Origin: CBDCFV01 sp965261795
GTDB lineage: Bacteria; Chloroflexota; Dehalococcoidia; Lucifugimonadales; UBA3495
DNA: 64,000 nucleotides
NCBI GenBank assembly: GCA_965261795.1
Contig: OZ253476.1
Coordinates: 2,666,001 to 2,730,000, forward strand
Direction of reading: 5' to 3'
Shown: piece after piece, positions 42,439 to 50,938 of the stretch
How positions within the stretch are numbered: the first letter of the stretch is position 1
Layout: the number at the start of each line of letters is the position of its first letter
Made by a program: the position numbers and the translations under genes
The notes under the pieces: generated by a model
The model's database searches: none
What the model was told of the DNA's origin: nothing
The model's input: the letters and a program-made list of their open reading frames with translations, nothing else

Positions 42439-44031
42439 CTAGGGAGTTCTGGGGCCCCTTCCCGCTTCAAACCACCCCGCTGCGCGCTCGGCGATCATGA
42501 TTGCAGTGGCATTGGTATTGGCGCGAACCACATTTGGAGCTACGGACAGGTCCACAATTCGCAGGCCCTGGACCCCCCGCACCCGGCAGTACTGGTCCAC
42601 CACCGCCATCGGATCGCCCTCGGGGCCCATCCTGCAGGAGCCGCAGGTGTGGAACGTGGTGCTGATGTTCTGGTGCAGCCAAGCGTCCAATTTTTCGTCC
42701 GACTCGATAACTGCCTCGGTTGGGGCGGCGAGACCACTTATAAGCGGACTGAATTCCTGGTGTTCCAGCAGGCTGGCGCAGAGGCGGATGGCTTCGCGCA
42801 TACGGCGGACGTCGAACTCATCCTCAAGGTAGCGGTAGTCGATACGTGGCCCGTCAGCGGGGTTGGTGGAAGCCAAGGTCAGTACGCCGGCGCTCTCGGC
42901 CAATCCCAGGATGACAGTGAAGTGCAGCGTGCGCCCATTGCGGCTGCGGCTTGACCCGGCGATAGGGTCGCCGCCGCCTTCGCCGGCGTAGGAAGTCAAC
43001 GTGATCTGCATATCATTGCGCAGGTCGGAGCCTTCAGCGGTATAGCGCAATCCCGTCTGTATGCGGGGCACATCCTTGGACAGGGCCACGCCCCCGGCAG
43101 GTTCCAGGTCCACCAGCGCCATCGGGTGGTCGCGAAGGTTCCTGCCCACGCCGGGCGAGTCCAGCACCACAGGAATCCCCATCTCCTCCAGATGATCCGC
43201 GGGGCCTACTCCCGACAACAACAGCAGTTGCGGCGACGCAATGCCTCCAGCGCACAGGACGGTCTCCTCTCCTTCCACGGTGAATACCTCGCCGCCACTC
43301 TCCACCTCGACACCTGCGGCACGTGGTGAGCCTGCCGGACCGGACTCGAATACCACACGCCGCACCGTCATACCGCCGCGCACGGTCAGGTTGAGCCGGT
43401 GGCGCACCGGGTTGAGGTGAGACACCGCCGCGCTCATGCGGATGTTGCGGGGATTGTTCATCGGCACTGCGCCCGTGCCGGTGGTCTCCGGATTGTTCAT
43501 GTCCGGGTCGCAGGGAAATCCGGCGTCCAGGGCGGACCGGTGGAAGGCCTCGTAGATGGGCAGCCATTCGTTGCGCGGCACCCGGCGCACCGGGACCGGC
43601 CCATCGGAGCCGTGGAAGTCGTCGCGCACGTCCATGTCGGTTTCCAGCTTGCGGAAGAAGGGCAGGACGTTGACGTAGCTCCACTCGGTGTTGCCCTGCC
43701 CGGCCCAGGAGTCGTAGTCCTCCGGCAGCCCGCGCAGGAACACCTGCCCGTTGACCGCGCCGGAGCCGCCAATGACCCTGCCCCGCGCGATGGCCATGGG
43801 CCGTGACTGACGGGCACTGCCAGTGGCTTGGTAAGACCAGTTGAAGGGTGAGTCCATCTCCGACGCACCGTTGTTGTAGCCGTACTTGATTTCATTGGGC
43901 AGCTGATCCAAGTTCGGGTAGTCAGGCCCGGCTTCAAGCAGGAGTACCGAGCGGTTGGGGTCTTCCGACAGCCGTGCAGCCAGGGTGCATCCTGCCGACC
44001 CTCCTCCAACGATGATCACGTCGTACTTCAT
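42439..44031 (-). CDS. GMC-family FAD oxidoreductase (choline dehydrogenase-like)
   Basis: 530 residues, intact. The FAD-binding Rossmann motif is DVIIVGGGSAGCTLAARL at the N-terminus, followed by LLLEAG. The GMC signature 1 is RGRVIGGSGAVNGQVFLRG and signature 2 is ASPQLLLLSGVGPADHL. The C-terminal catalytic region has STTFHTCGSCRMG with the active-site His, and a second site near VVRANTNATAIMIAERAA. Such enzymes oxidise alcohols, such as choline or polyethylene glycol, at FAD. The substrate cannot be assigned. It is flanked on both sides by IS21 remnants, so it could be transposon-carried cargo or a chromosomal gene between insertions. Confidence 0.92.
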   Translation of the reverse strand: MKYDVIIVGGGSAGCTLAARLSEDPNRSVLLLEAGPDYPNLDQLPNEIKYGYNNGASEMDSPFNWSYQATGSARQSRPMAIARGRVIGGSGAVNGQVFLRGLPEDYDSWAGQGNTEWSYVNVLPFFRKLETDMDVRDDFHGSDGPVPVRRVPRNEWLPIYEAFHRSALDAGFPCDPDMNNPETTGTGAVPMNNPRNIRMSAAVSHLNPVRHRLNLTVRGGMTVRRVVFESGPAGSPRAAGVEVESGGEVFTVEGEETVLCAGGIASPQLLLLSGVGPADHLEEMGIPVVLDSPGVGRNLRDHPMALVDLEPAGGVALSKDVPRIQTGLRYTAEGSDLRNDMQITLTSYAGEGGGDPIAGSSRSRNGRTLHFTVILGLAESAGVLTLASTNPADGPRIDYRYLEDEFDVRRMREAIRLCASLLEHQEFSPLISGLAAPTEAVIESDEKLDAWLHQNISTTFHTCGSCRMGPEGDPMAVVDQYCRVRGVQGLRIVDLSVAPNVVRANTNATAIMIAERAAGWFEAGRGPRTP

Positions 44032-44243
44032 TCCTTGCTCCAGGGTCTAACGAATTCTCAGAACTCCTGACTTCATCTTGTGAGCAGAGGTGGTGAATTG
44101 GCGAGTCCTGAGGGCCGATTTTCGCAGGAATGAAACCGGCAGGTCAATATGTTGACCGATAAGCTCGACTTTACGCAAAAGTTAGAGAAAGTAAAAAGAC
44201 GAGGTAAGCTGGCCTAAACCCACTTCTCACGGAAGGTCCAGCC

Positions 44244-44831
44244 ATGCTCACCCTGCCCGATGCCATTTTACCCGTACTCCATCCCTTCGCCACACTGTTT
44301 CGCAGCCCGACCTGGCTGAAAGCCCAAATCCTGCTGGCCGGCGCGATACTGGCCCCGGGCCAACGCACCGTGGCCGCGGCGCTGCGCGTCATGGGCCGCA
44401 GCGGCCACCTAGACTACGCCCGCTACCATGAGGTGCTCAACCGGGCGGTGTGGCCGCCCCGCCAGGCGGCTCGCATCCTGCTCATGCTGCTGCTCCAACA
44501 CCTGGATCAGGGCGATGGTCCGTTGGTCTTCGGCATCGGCGAAACCCTGGAACGGCGCCGCGGCCCTAAAATCAAATCCTTGGGCATCTACCGCGATGCA
44601 GTGCGTTCCAGCCGGAGCCACCTGGTCAAGGCCAGCGGCCTGCGCTTGGTCTCCCTGATGTGGCTGGGCCATGTCCCCTGGGCGGGACGCTATTGGGCCT
44701 TGCCATTCCTTACCGTGCTGGCGCCCTCGGAACGCTACTACCGGCAGCGCGGACGCCGCCACAAAAAGCTCACTGACTGGGCCCGCCAGATGATCCTGCA
44801 ACTGCGCCGTGTCAAGGGCGTCGACAAAACA
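44244..44831 (+). pseudogene. Truncated DDE transposase with mutated catalytic Asp
   Basis: ATG 44244 begins an IS701/IS4-like DDE transposase: LPDAILPVLHPFATLF, GQRTVAAALRVMG, YARYHEVLNRAVWPPRQAAR. The first catalytic motif reads FGIGETLERRRG where the family has FGIDETLERR, so the Asp is Gly. Homology ends at LTDWARQMILQLRRV (about 44825), where an IS21 terminal repeat begins, so the C-terminal half is missing. It is doubly dead. Confidence 0.75.
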
Positions 44832-44837
44832 TGCCAG

Positions 44838-45326
44838 TGGGGCGGAGCAAAAGTGTACCACCAGAGGTCATTGGCCAGCGTAAATGTCCGCGCCAGTTGT
44901 TCGGGAGAAGTGTCACAGAGGCAGGCTGGCAGCAGGCTGGGCGGGTGAGTGAGGTCGGCTTCTGGCGCGACTTATGGGTTGTCTAATTCGTCCGGGGCTT
45001 GCGCTGCGGCGGTCTCCCTGCTGCGCTTGAGGCGGTAGCTCTCGCCGTTCATCTCCAGGATGTGGACATGGTGGGTGAGACGGTCCAGCAGTGCGCCGGT
45101 GAGTCGTTCCGAGCCGAAGACCGAGGTTCACTCGTCGAAGGGCAGGTTGGTGGTGACCATGATGGAGCCCCGCTCGTAGCGCTGGCTGAAGACCTCGAAG
45201 AGCAACTCCGCCCCGGTGCGGGATAATGGCACGAAGCCCAACTCGTCGATGATCAGCAGGCTGAGGCGGGACAACTGCCGCTGGAGGTTGAGCAGCAGTA
45301 TCTCATTCCGGGTCTCCAGCGGTCCG
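44838..45326 (-). pseudogene. istB: IS21 remnant 2: end repeat and truncated istB
   Basis: On the - strand from 45326 to the TAA at 44972, the sequence encodes LLIIDELGFVPLSRTGAELL, GSIMVTTNLPFDE, then a TGA in place of Trp, then VFGSERLTGALLDRL and HILEMNGESYRLKRSRE. The Walker A part is missing. The terminal repeat TGGGGCGGAG...GTGTACCACC is at 44838-44862. Together with remnant 1 it flanks the GMC gene. Confidence 0.75.
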
Positions 45327-45393
45327 CTTCACCTCGTTTTCACCTGCGCGACGCCCCCCAGCGCGGTTCCCCAGCCAAGGAGGCTGCCCGGTC

Positions 45394-45555
45394 TTACTGC
45401 GGGGATATGACCACTTGGAGCGTGGCCGGTGGAACGTCGCCCAGAGCGTCCTTGTCGATGTAGACGCTCTGGATGACCTCGCCGTCCTTGGTGCCGTACA
45501 CGACCTTATTCTTCGTGTCCTTGGTCTTGTGCAGCGTCAGAGTTAGCTTTTCCAT
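45394..45555 (-). CDS. Small hypothetical protein (53 aa)
   Basis: Read on the - strand, AAGGAG lies nine bases before the ATG at 45555. The product reads MEKLTLTLHKTKDTKNK, then VVYGTKDGEVIQSVYIDKDA and a short VQ-rich end. This is a recognisable small, well-conserved beta-rich family of unknown role. It lies 186 bases downstream of the CBASS operon's last gene on the same strand, but is probably independent. Confidence 0.65.
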   Translation of the reverse strand: MEKLTLTLHKTKDTKNKVVYGTKDGEVIQSVYIDKDALGDVPPATLQVVISPQ

Positions 45556-45740
45556 CGTTTTCATCTCCTTGGTGTAATCGGCGGAGGTAAAGTGTACCAA
45601 GTGTTGCGTGTATTGTTACCTGAGAATCGGTTCGAGCCAGGCGTTCCCACGAGAAGCGCCGCCCTGCCGGCCGGGCCGTCACAAGTGGCCCTTCTCAACC
45701 AGTCGTTGCGAGTCCCGCTACGCACCGTCCGGCACCAGAT

Positions 45741-47276
45741 CTAGCCCACCCGTCCAACACGATCAAAGGGAGCCTGGGCAAGAGGCCGGTAGACATCGGT
45801 GACTTCATCATCGAATTCGAACCGGCGGGTGAGCGCATCTATCACCACTTGGGCTATCAAAGCTGCGCATCCCATCACTGAAGCAGGGGGAGCGTTGTTG
45901 ACCGGGGCCGAGCATCCCAAAGCATGCGTTGCGAACTCGCTTTGCAGATCCCCTGCGGGAATAACCGGGTATTGCGGCCCGGCCTCCCTGAGGTGGATTG
46001 GAGTGTCCCCCGCCAACGCCTGTCGCTGAACACGCGCCACGCTGCCCCCACGGTAAAGGGCGCCGGACACCAGTGGCTTTCCCAGTTCCTCGGCCACCAT
46101 GGCCAACGCGGGCACGAAGGCATCGTTGCCCGTAGTGTCGACAACGACATCCGCGTCTTGGATGAGTTCGCGTATCCTGCCAGGGGTCAACGGAGCTTCC
46201 GGAAACTCTCCAACTGCGGTCCAGGGCGCATGCTTTTCAATGACGTGATGCACCGCCTGCACCTTGAATCTGCCCACCTGATCATGTCCCGCGACGTGCC
46301 TGACCACGTTTTCGGGCAGGAGCACATCGTCATCCACGATGTCCAGGCGGCCAAGCCCGCTTTCCGCGAGGGCGGTTCCAACGTGCCCCCCAAGGGCGCC
46401 CGCTCCGAACAGAGTTGCCCCGATGGTCCGCAACACCGGCGCATCAGGTCCTGCGCGCAAAATCAGGCTGCCTTCATCGGTTGGTCCTGGCTGCAATGCG
46501 ATCGCCTCCACCTCGTTGTTCATTCCTTCACATGCCATCACCAGTAGATCGGTCGTTCCGTGCCGCTCCCAGCAGAACAGGATGAGGTCCACCCCGCCGC
46601 TGGGCATGAACGGGCTGGGTCCACGTCGCCGGTCCGACTCCCGCCTCAGCCCCTTGGCTTGGGTTCTGGACAGGCACCGGAACACCTCCGAAAGCTGACG
46701 GGGCGGTGGGGTGGGCAACCGGTCGGCGTGGAACCAGAGGCCCCGCAGGTGATTCGGCGAACTGGCACGCCCGGGACCCACATCGATCCGCAGTGGATCC
46801 CGGTTCACGACGCCATGCAGATCCCCCCAGCCGCCTCTGTGAATGCCGAGCTTAGAGCGGTCGAAGGTTGCAACGTTGGAGAGTTTCCTCTGGAAGTTCA
46901 GGAAAGCGTCATACCCAAGATCATCGCCTTCCCAGCCATGCTCCGCGTTCTCGCACCACTCTTCGATGCGCGAGAAAAACCCCTCGCCGGTTTCCCAGTC
47001 GCGACTGGGGTCTCCGTCCTGCCACAGACACACAAACCCGCCAAGCGTGGAGTGGTTGGTGTCAAGGCCATCGACGAACAGGGCCGGAGGCCGAAATGGC
47101 CATCCCGCCCCGATCAGGATATCCATGGTTGTCGCTGCGGTCAGGGACGCGAACGCCTTATGGATTGGGCCCCGCCAGCACGCTTGGTTGGCAGACTCCA
47201 CCGGCCTGAAGCCGGCTTCCCCCAGATCGCGCTGGAAAGCCTCCAAGGATTCCAGGTGGAAGTGATCGTCGGTCAT
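45741..47276 (-). CDS. cap2: CBASS Cap2: E2-E1 fusion
   Basis: 511 residues. The N-terminal 150 residues have an E2-like fold with HSTLGGFVCLW carrying a likely catalytic Cys. The C-terminal half is a ThiF/E1 adenylation domain: LFGAGALGGHVGTALAESG, IVDDDVLLPENVVRH, VVDTTGN, and a later GCSAPV with a candidate E1 Cys. Cap2 conjugates the CD-NTase C-terminus to a target and so primes it. It starts five bases after the CD-NTase stop, so they are co-transcribed. No Cap3 (JAB peptidase) gene follows, which is unusual for an E2-E1 system. Confidence 0.88.
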   Translation of the reverse strand: MTDDHFHLESLEAFQRDLGEAGFRPVESANQACWRGPIHKAFASLTAATTMDILIGAGWPFRPPALFVDGLDTNHSTLGGFVCLWQDGDPSRDWETGEGFFSRIEEWCENAEHGWEGDDLGYDAFLNFQRKLSNVATFDRSKLGIHRGGWGDLHGVVNRDPLRIDVGPGRASSPNHLRGLWFHADRLPTPPPRQLSEVFRCLSRTQAKGLRRESDRRRGPSPFMPSGGVDLILFCWERHGTTDLLVMACEGMNNEVEAIALQPGPTDEGSLILRAGPDAPVLRTIGATLFGAGALGGHVGTALAESGLGRLDIVDDDVLLPENVVRHVAGHDQVGRFKVQAVHHVIEKHAPWTAVGEFPEAPLTPGRIRELIQDADVVVDTTGNDAFVPALAMVAEELGKPLVSGALYRGGSVARVQRQALAGDTPIHLREAGPQYPVIPAGDLQSEFATHALGCSAPVNNAPPASVMGCAALIAQVVIDALTRRFEFDDEVTDVYRPLAQAPFDRVGRVG

Positions 47277-47281
47277 CGCGC

Positions 47282-48322
47282 TTATCCGAACCTGCGGGCT
47301 TCATTCGGTCGTGGGACTACTGGTATGGAACCGGCGCCAACCGCGGCGGTGCTGGTGCCGCGGCTCGAGCCTTGACCGGGGCGGGCACTGCTCCCGCTCC
47401 CATTGGTTCCCCCACCGCCGCTCCCGGAACTCCCGCCTTTGCCGAAGCTATCGCCGAACAGTTCCTGCCAGGCCTTGATGGCCTTGTCGGCTGAAGGCTC
47501 GGCTTTCGCCCGCTTCGCCGTTCCTGCGTATGACTGTACGCGGTTCCTGAAATTAGCATACCTCCGCTGGTCCCAGTGACGGTTGAAGTTCTCCGTCGCC
47601 AGCACCGGATTCCTGATCTCCGGCATATTGGGGTGCTGCTGCAGGTAATCGTTCATGCGGGAGAGGACGGTCTCCAGCGTGTCGGCAACCGTGCTCACGG
47701 CCTCGGTTCCCTCGTCGGAGGCACTTATCGTATTGCCGGCAAGTGTGGTCAGCAGGATTGACTTGGCGGTGAAGCTGTTCTTGTGGTCCCGCAGGTGTTT
47801 CAGCAACCGGACCACCTTCTTCAGGTTACCCTTGGTGATACGGTTCTTCTCGTTGAACCAGTCTCGGTACCCGTCACCGTCCGTCTCCTCGAATTTGTTG
47901 TCGATCCGGTTGCAGACGTACTGCTTGCCTTTGATGGTCACCCTCGGGACCATGTCCAGGTGGAAATCACCGGCATAATCAACCGTTACGCACCTGGTCT
48001 TGAGCCTGAGCTTGTCGGTGTACGTCTGGTTGCCGGCCAGCGTCCGGTTCACCGCGAGGACGTAGTCCTTGGCTTCCCACTGGGGGCTGGGGTTCATCAC
48101 GATCTGGATGTCGGCATCGTACTCGTCGTTGTCGTCCACCGGCTTGATCAGCGTACCCAGGGCATAGGAGCCCTGCCTCTCCATCTTCTGGTATCCGGTC
48201 AGGTTTTTCTTCAGGTAGTCGTTCACCGCACCCACGGCGGTCTCCAATCGGTCCAGCCGGCCCTGATTGAGGTTCACCTCATCCCTGAGGAACCCGGCAA
48301 ACTCCTGGTTGTTTTTGGCCAA
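47282..48322 (-). CDS. CD-NTase (CBASS cyclic-oligonucleotide synthase)
   Basis: 346 residues. The nucleotidyltransferase motif is G51-SYALGT then D69-A-D71, with a third Asp in CVTVDYAG, so the catalytic triad is complete. A SMODS-type helical C-domain follows, then a Gly/Ser-rich flexible tail ending NEARRFG, whose final Gly would suit Cap2 conjugation. It makes cyclic di- or trinucleotides on infection. It lies between CapV and Cap2. Residues 11-275 are nearly identical to the C-terminal domain of the protein encoded at 50939-54019 (8 differences by eye). The product nucleotide is not predictable here. Confidence 0.92.
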   Translation of the reverse strand: MAKNNQEFAGFLRDEVNLNQGRLDRLETAVGAVNDYLKKNLTGYQKMERQGSYALGTLIKPVDDNDEYDADIQIVMNPSPQWEAKDYVLAVNRTLAGNQTYTDKLRLKTRCVTVDYAGDFHLDMVPRVTIKGKQYVCNRIDNKFEETDGDGYRDWFNEKNRITKGNLKKVVRLLKHLRDHKNSFTAKSILLTTLAGNTISASDEGTEAVSTVADTLETVLSRMNDYLQQHPNMPEIRNPVLATENFNRHWDQRRYANFRNRVQSYAGTAKRAKAEPSADKAIKAWQELFGDSFGKGGSSGSGGGGTNGSGSSARPGQGSSRGTSTAAVGAGSIPVVPRPNEARRFG

Positions 48323-48345
48323 TGTCCTAACTCCTTACGTTTATG

Positions 48346-49380
48346 TTATGCCAGCGCCGTGAATGGCACCGATGTGCGCGTGAAAAACGTCTCCGATATC
48401 CGGTTAGCGTGCTGCTCCGCGACGGCAAATGCTTCGTCCGCCAGCAACCGCCTGGCCTTTCCCCAATCGTCCAGCTCAATGCGCTCGGCTCCTTCCGGCC
48501 GGTCCAGCCGCGTGACTTTGTCGCGTCCAATCAACAGCCCGGCCTGGTTGACGGCCGTAAGGGATTGGTAGTGCATGGCCACGTGGATGATCTCGCGCCA
48601 TTGATACTGGCCCGCTCCGGCTGCCTGCTTGCTGTTGATCCGAAAGCCGTCCTGCCCGCACCCGATGCTCAAGATCGCAATTTGTTCCCGTTGCACCGCG
48701 AAGCAGGTCAGAGCTTCAACCAAGGCCATCATCGCGGGGTTGTTGGCCCAGATGCCCCCGTCCAGCAGGGTGTAGCCGTCCTGGACCACCGGCTTCAGGT
48801 AGGTGGGAGCTGCCGACGTCGCAGCGGCCACCTCGGCCATGGGCTTGTCGCCGTCCAGAAAATACCCCGGATGGTGGGGAGTCTTGTACACCGCGGGGTC
48901 GCCATGCTTGGCCTCGGTTGCCGGTATCAGCAACCGGTACTTGGATTCCCGCAGGGTTCTCGTCCCAAGAGTCTGGTGAAGCAATTCATCCAGGGCGGTC
49001 CGGTCGTATTGATTGCGAAACAGTTGACGCAATCTCCGCAACCATCCATCGGCGCGTTGCTTCGGGGGGAACACCCGGTGCCCCTCGTTGACGTACAAGT
49101 CCAACAGGGAGCGGGCCGCTAGTCCGGCACCCAACCCAAGGGCTATGATCCCGCCGGTGGAGGTGCCGGCAATCAGATCGAAGTAGTCCCCGATGGGCTG
49201 ACCATCCAGACAACTATCCTCCAAGCAGGTCAGAATAGCCGCCGGGAAGATGCCCTTGATGCCGCCGCCATCAATCGACAATATCCTGAAGTTGGCGTCA
49301 TCGGGCCAAGGCAAAGGCTGCCGGCGGGTCTGCAGGATCGTGTCCGACCTGCGGGTTGGTTTATCGCGCTCCACATTCAC
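48346..49380 (-). CDS. capV: CapV-like patatin phospholipase effector
   Basis: 344 residues with a GTG start. The patatin motifs are D37-GGGIKG43 (oxyanion hole), G72-TS74-TGG (nucleophile Ser74) and, near residue 210, LLDGGIWANNP (catalytic Asp). CapV enzymes are activated by the cyclic nucleotide from the CD-NTase and degrade membrane phospholipids, killing the infected cell. The gene is 23 bases upstream of the CD-NTase gene on the same strand. All catalytic residues are present. Confidence 0.92.
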   Translation of the reverse strand: MNVERDKPTRRSDTILQTRRQPLPWPDDANFRILSIDGGGIKGIFPAAILTCLEDSCLDGQPIGDYFDLIAGTSTGGIIALGLGAGLAARSLLDLYVNEGHRVFPPKQRADGWLRRLRQLFRNQYDRTALDELLHQTLGTRTLRESKYRLLIPATEAKHGDPAVYKTPHHPGYFLDGDKPMAEVAAATSAAPTYLKPVVQDGYTLLDGGIWANNPAMMALVEALTCFAVQREQIAILSIGCGQDGFRINSKQAAGAGQYQWREIIHVAMHYQSLTAVNQAGLLIGRDKVTRLDRPEGAERIELDDWGKARRLLADEAFAVAEQHANRISETFFTRTSVPFTALA

Positions 49381-49403
49381 TTCGTAAGAACCTATATCAG
49401 CGT

Positions 49404-49421
49404 ATCCGCTTATTAGCGGAT
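49404..49421 (-). promoter_or_regulatory. Hairpin between peptidase and CapV genes
   Basis: ATCCGCT-TATT-AGCGGAT forms a seven-pair stem in the 66-base gap between the peptidase stop (49447) and CapV start. A run of eight T residues (- strand) lies just before it. It could be an attenuator, a weak terminator or an operator separating the regulators from the effector genes. Confidence 0.4.
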
Positions 49422-49446
49422 CACAAGCCGAAAAAAAAGCAACCCA

Positions 49447-50169
49447 CTATCCCAATCCCAGCGGCCGTTCCTCAGGCCGGTCCGTCAAGTACCCCAACTG
49501 CGCCAACCTTACCCTCGCGGCATCGTTCGAAACTCCAAACTGCCCCGCTACTCCGGCGATGAGATCCGCTCCTTTGACAGACGCGGTTGGGACTGAGCCA
49601 AAAGCCCCCCACGCATCAAAGGTCATCCGGACCATCCGCTGGAGTCGTGTAACCGGCATCAGGACGGCCCCCGACACGTAACCGGCCTGCCACTCCATCC
49701 AATCGGTTCCGAATCCCGGGATGGCTCCCGGCCTTTTGCACCTGGGCCCGGGTGATTCCTCCGCATCCCGGAAAAGCCTTGGCTGATCGAACGGCCACAG
49801 CGTCGCATGCAACTTCACATGGGCAAACTCGTGGGTAAGGGTCGTCCGCAACCGATGTTCCCCGCGACCGGAGCCGGCAAGCTCTTGTGCGATCCTTACT
49901 ATTGGTTTCCGGTCCGGGAAGAAGAGGGTCAACCCCTGTACCTCTTCTCCTTCCTCGCCTTCCCCGCTGAGATCGGCGTACTGGTCCAGGTCGGACGTAT
50001 CACACTCGATCATCACGGTCAGATCCTCAGTGGACACCGGGAACTCAGCCTTGCCGTACCTCTCAACCAGAAAGCCGACGATCCATTCTTCGCTCAGGCT
50101 ATCCAGGACTTCCCGGGGATAGTAGGGCCGCTCCGGAAATCGCCCGGTGGGGTCTTTGGTCCACCTCAT
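49447..50169 (-). CDS. ImmA/IrrE-type metallopeptidase, CapP-like
   Basis: 240 residues with a THEFAHVKLH zinc motif (HExxH) near residue 113 and a downstream Glu (EWQAGYVSGAVLMP) as third ligand. This is the ImmA/IrrE fold. The gene overlaps the upstream XRE regulator gene (50166-50169) and precedes CapV on the same strand. In characterised CBASS loci a CapH repressor and CapP peptidase occupy this place: CapP cleaves CapH after DNA damage and turns the system on. That role is inferred here from order and domains. Confidence 0.85.
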   Translation of the reverse strand: MRWTKDPTGRFPERPYYPREVLDSLSEEWIVGFLVERYGKAEFPVSTEDLTVMIECDTSDLDQYADLSGEGEEGEEVQGLTLFFPDRKPIVRIAQELAGSGRGEHRLRTTLTHEFAHVKLHATLWPFDQPRLFRDAEESPGPRCKRPGAIPGFGTDWMEWQAGYVSGAVLMPVTRLQRMVRMTFDAWGAFGSVPTASVKGADLIAGVAGQFGVSNDAARVRLAQLGYLTDRPEERPLGLG

Positions 50170-50483
50170 CGGCTCTGTTCCCTCAGGCTGTTTCGGAAGG
50201 CCCTCATGGCCATGGTGATATCTTCCTGATCCCGCGACATCTCGAGCACGTCCGAGGCGAACCTGCCCGCCAGAAAGAGCAGATAGTCCAGTTCCAGGTC
50301 CAGGGTATCCGCCAACTGGCGAACGATATATTCGCCGGGGGGGTTGCGCCGGTTATGCTCTATGTCGTTCAGGTATTGAGGAGAGATGGCCGTGCCGTCC
50401 TCTTTCAGGGTTCCGGCCGCGACCTGCTTCTGGCTCAAATTCCTGTCCTTGCGGGCTTGTGTAATTGCTTCTCCGAATGTCAT
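50166..50483 (-). CDS. XRE-family regulator, CapH-like
   Basis: 105 residues. The N-terminal 65 residues are an XRE helix-turn-helix (FGEAITQARKDRNLSQKQVA, then ISPQYLNDIEHNRRNPPGE). A hydrophobic helix near residue 80 and a short polar C-tail follow. It is ATGA-coupled to the peptidase gene. Likely the repressor of the CBASS operon, with the peptidase as its inactivator. The start is at ATG 50483. Confidence 0.85.
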   Translation of the reverse strand: MTFGEAITQARKDRNLSQKQVAAGTLKEDGTAISPQYLNDIEHNRRNPPGEYIVRQLADTLDLELDYLLFLAGRFASDVLEMSRDQEDITMAMRAFRNSLREQSR

Positions 50484-50938
50484 ATCGCCCGTTCCTCAAG
50501 GATAGTTTCGCTACACCACATCCTGCAGTGATGCGCTGGCAACCGTGGTGTGCATAGAGCATAACACCAACCCAGAGGGCGGCATACAACGTCCCAACAC
50601 AACCGGTCAGCGGCCTTCCAGAGCTCTCCTGGGCGTCGACGTACTGTTACTGAAAACGGCGAGGGCCTCACTATTACGATTGCCGCATAACGATTGCCGC
50701 CAAGAATACCAACGGGGTGGACTCACGTAAAGGACGGCCCGTTGCACCAGATTTGGATGACACCGGGGCAACGGGCAGTCCAAGTCATGGCGACATAATC
50801 CAATTTGTGTTGCGCACTTTGCCCACCCTGGCCGGCAAGCGGGCTAACCGTTGATTACTCCTTCCCAGCTGGGCACGGGCCACCTAGCCCGTTCGGTCGT
50901 GTATGCGCCTGCCGATGAACCTACCAGCGGGCTTCGTT
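50484..50938. promoter_or_regulatory. Gene-free gap upstream of CBASS regulators
   Basis: 455 bases with no credible gene. It lies between the stop of the fusion gene (50939) and the XRE gene start, so it must hold the CBASS promoter. A direct repeat ACGATTGCCGC occurs twice at 50676-50686 and 50691-50701, spaced 15 bases, which might be a regulator site. No clear -10/-35 pair was picked out. Confidence 0.4.
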
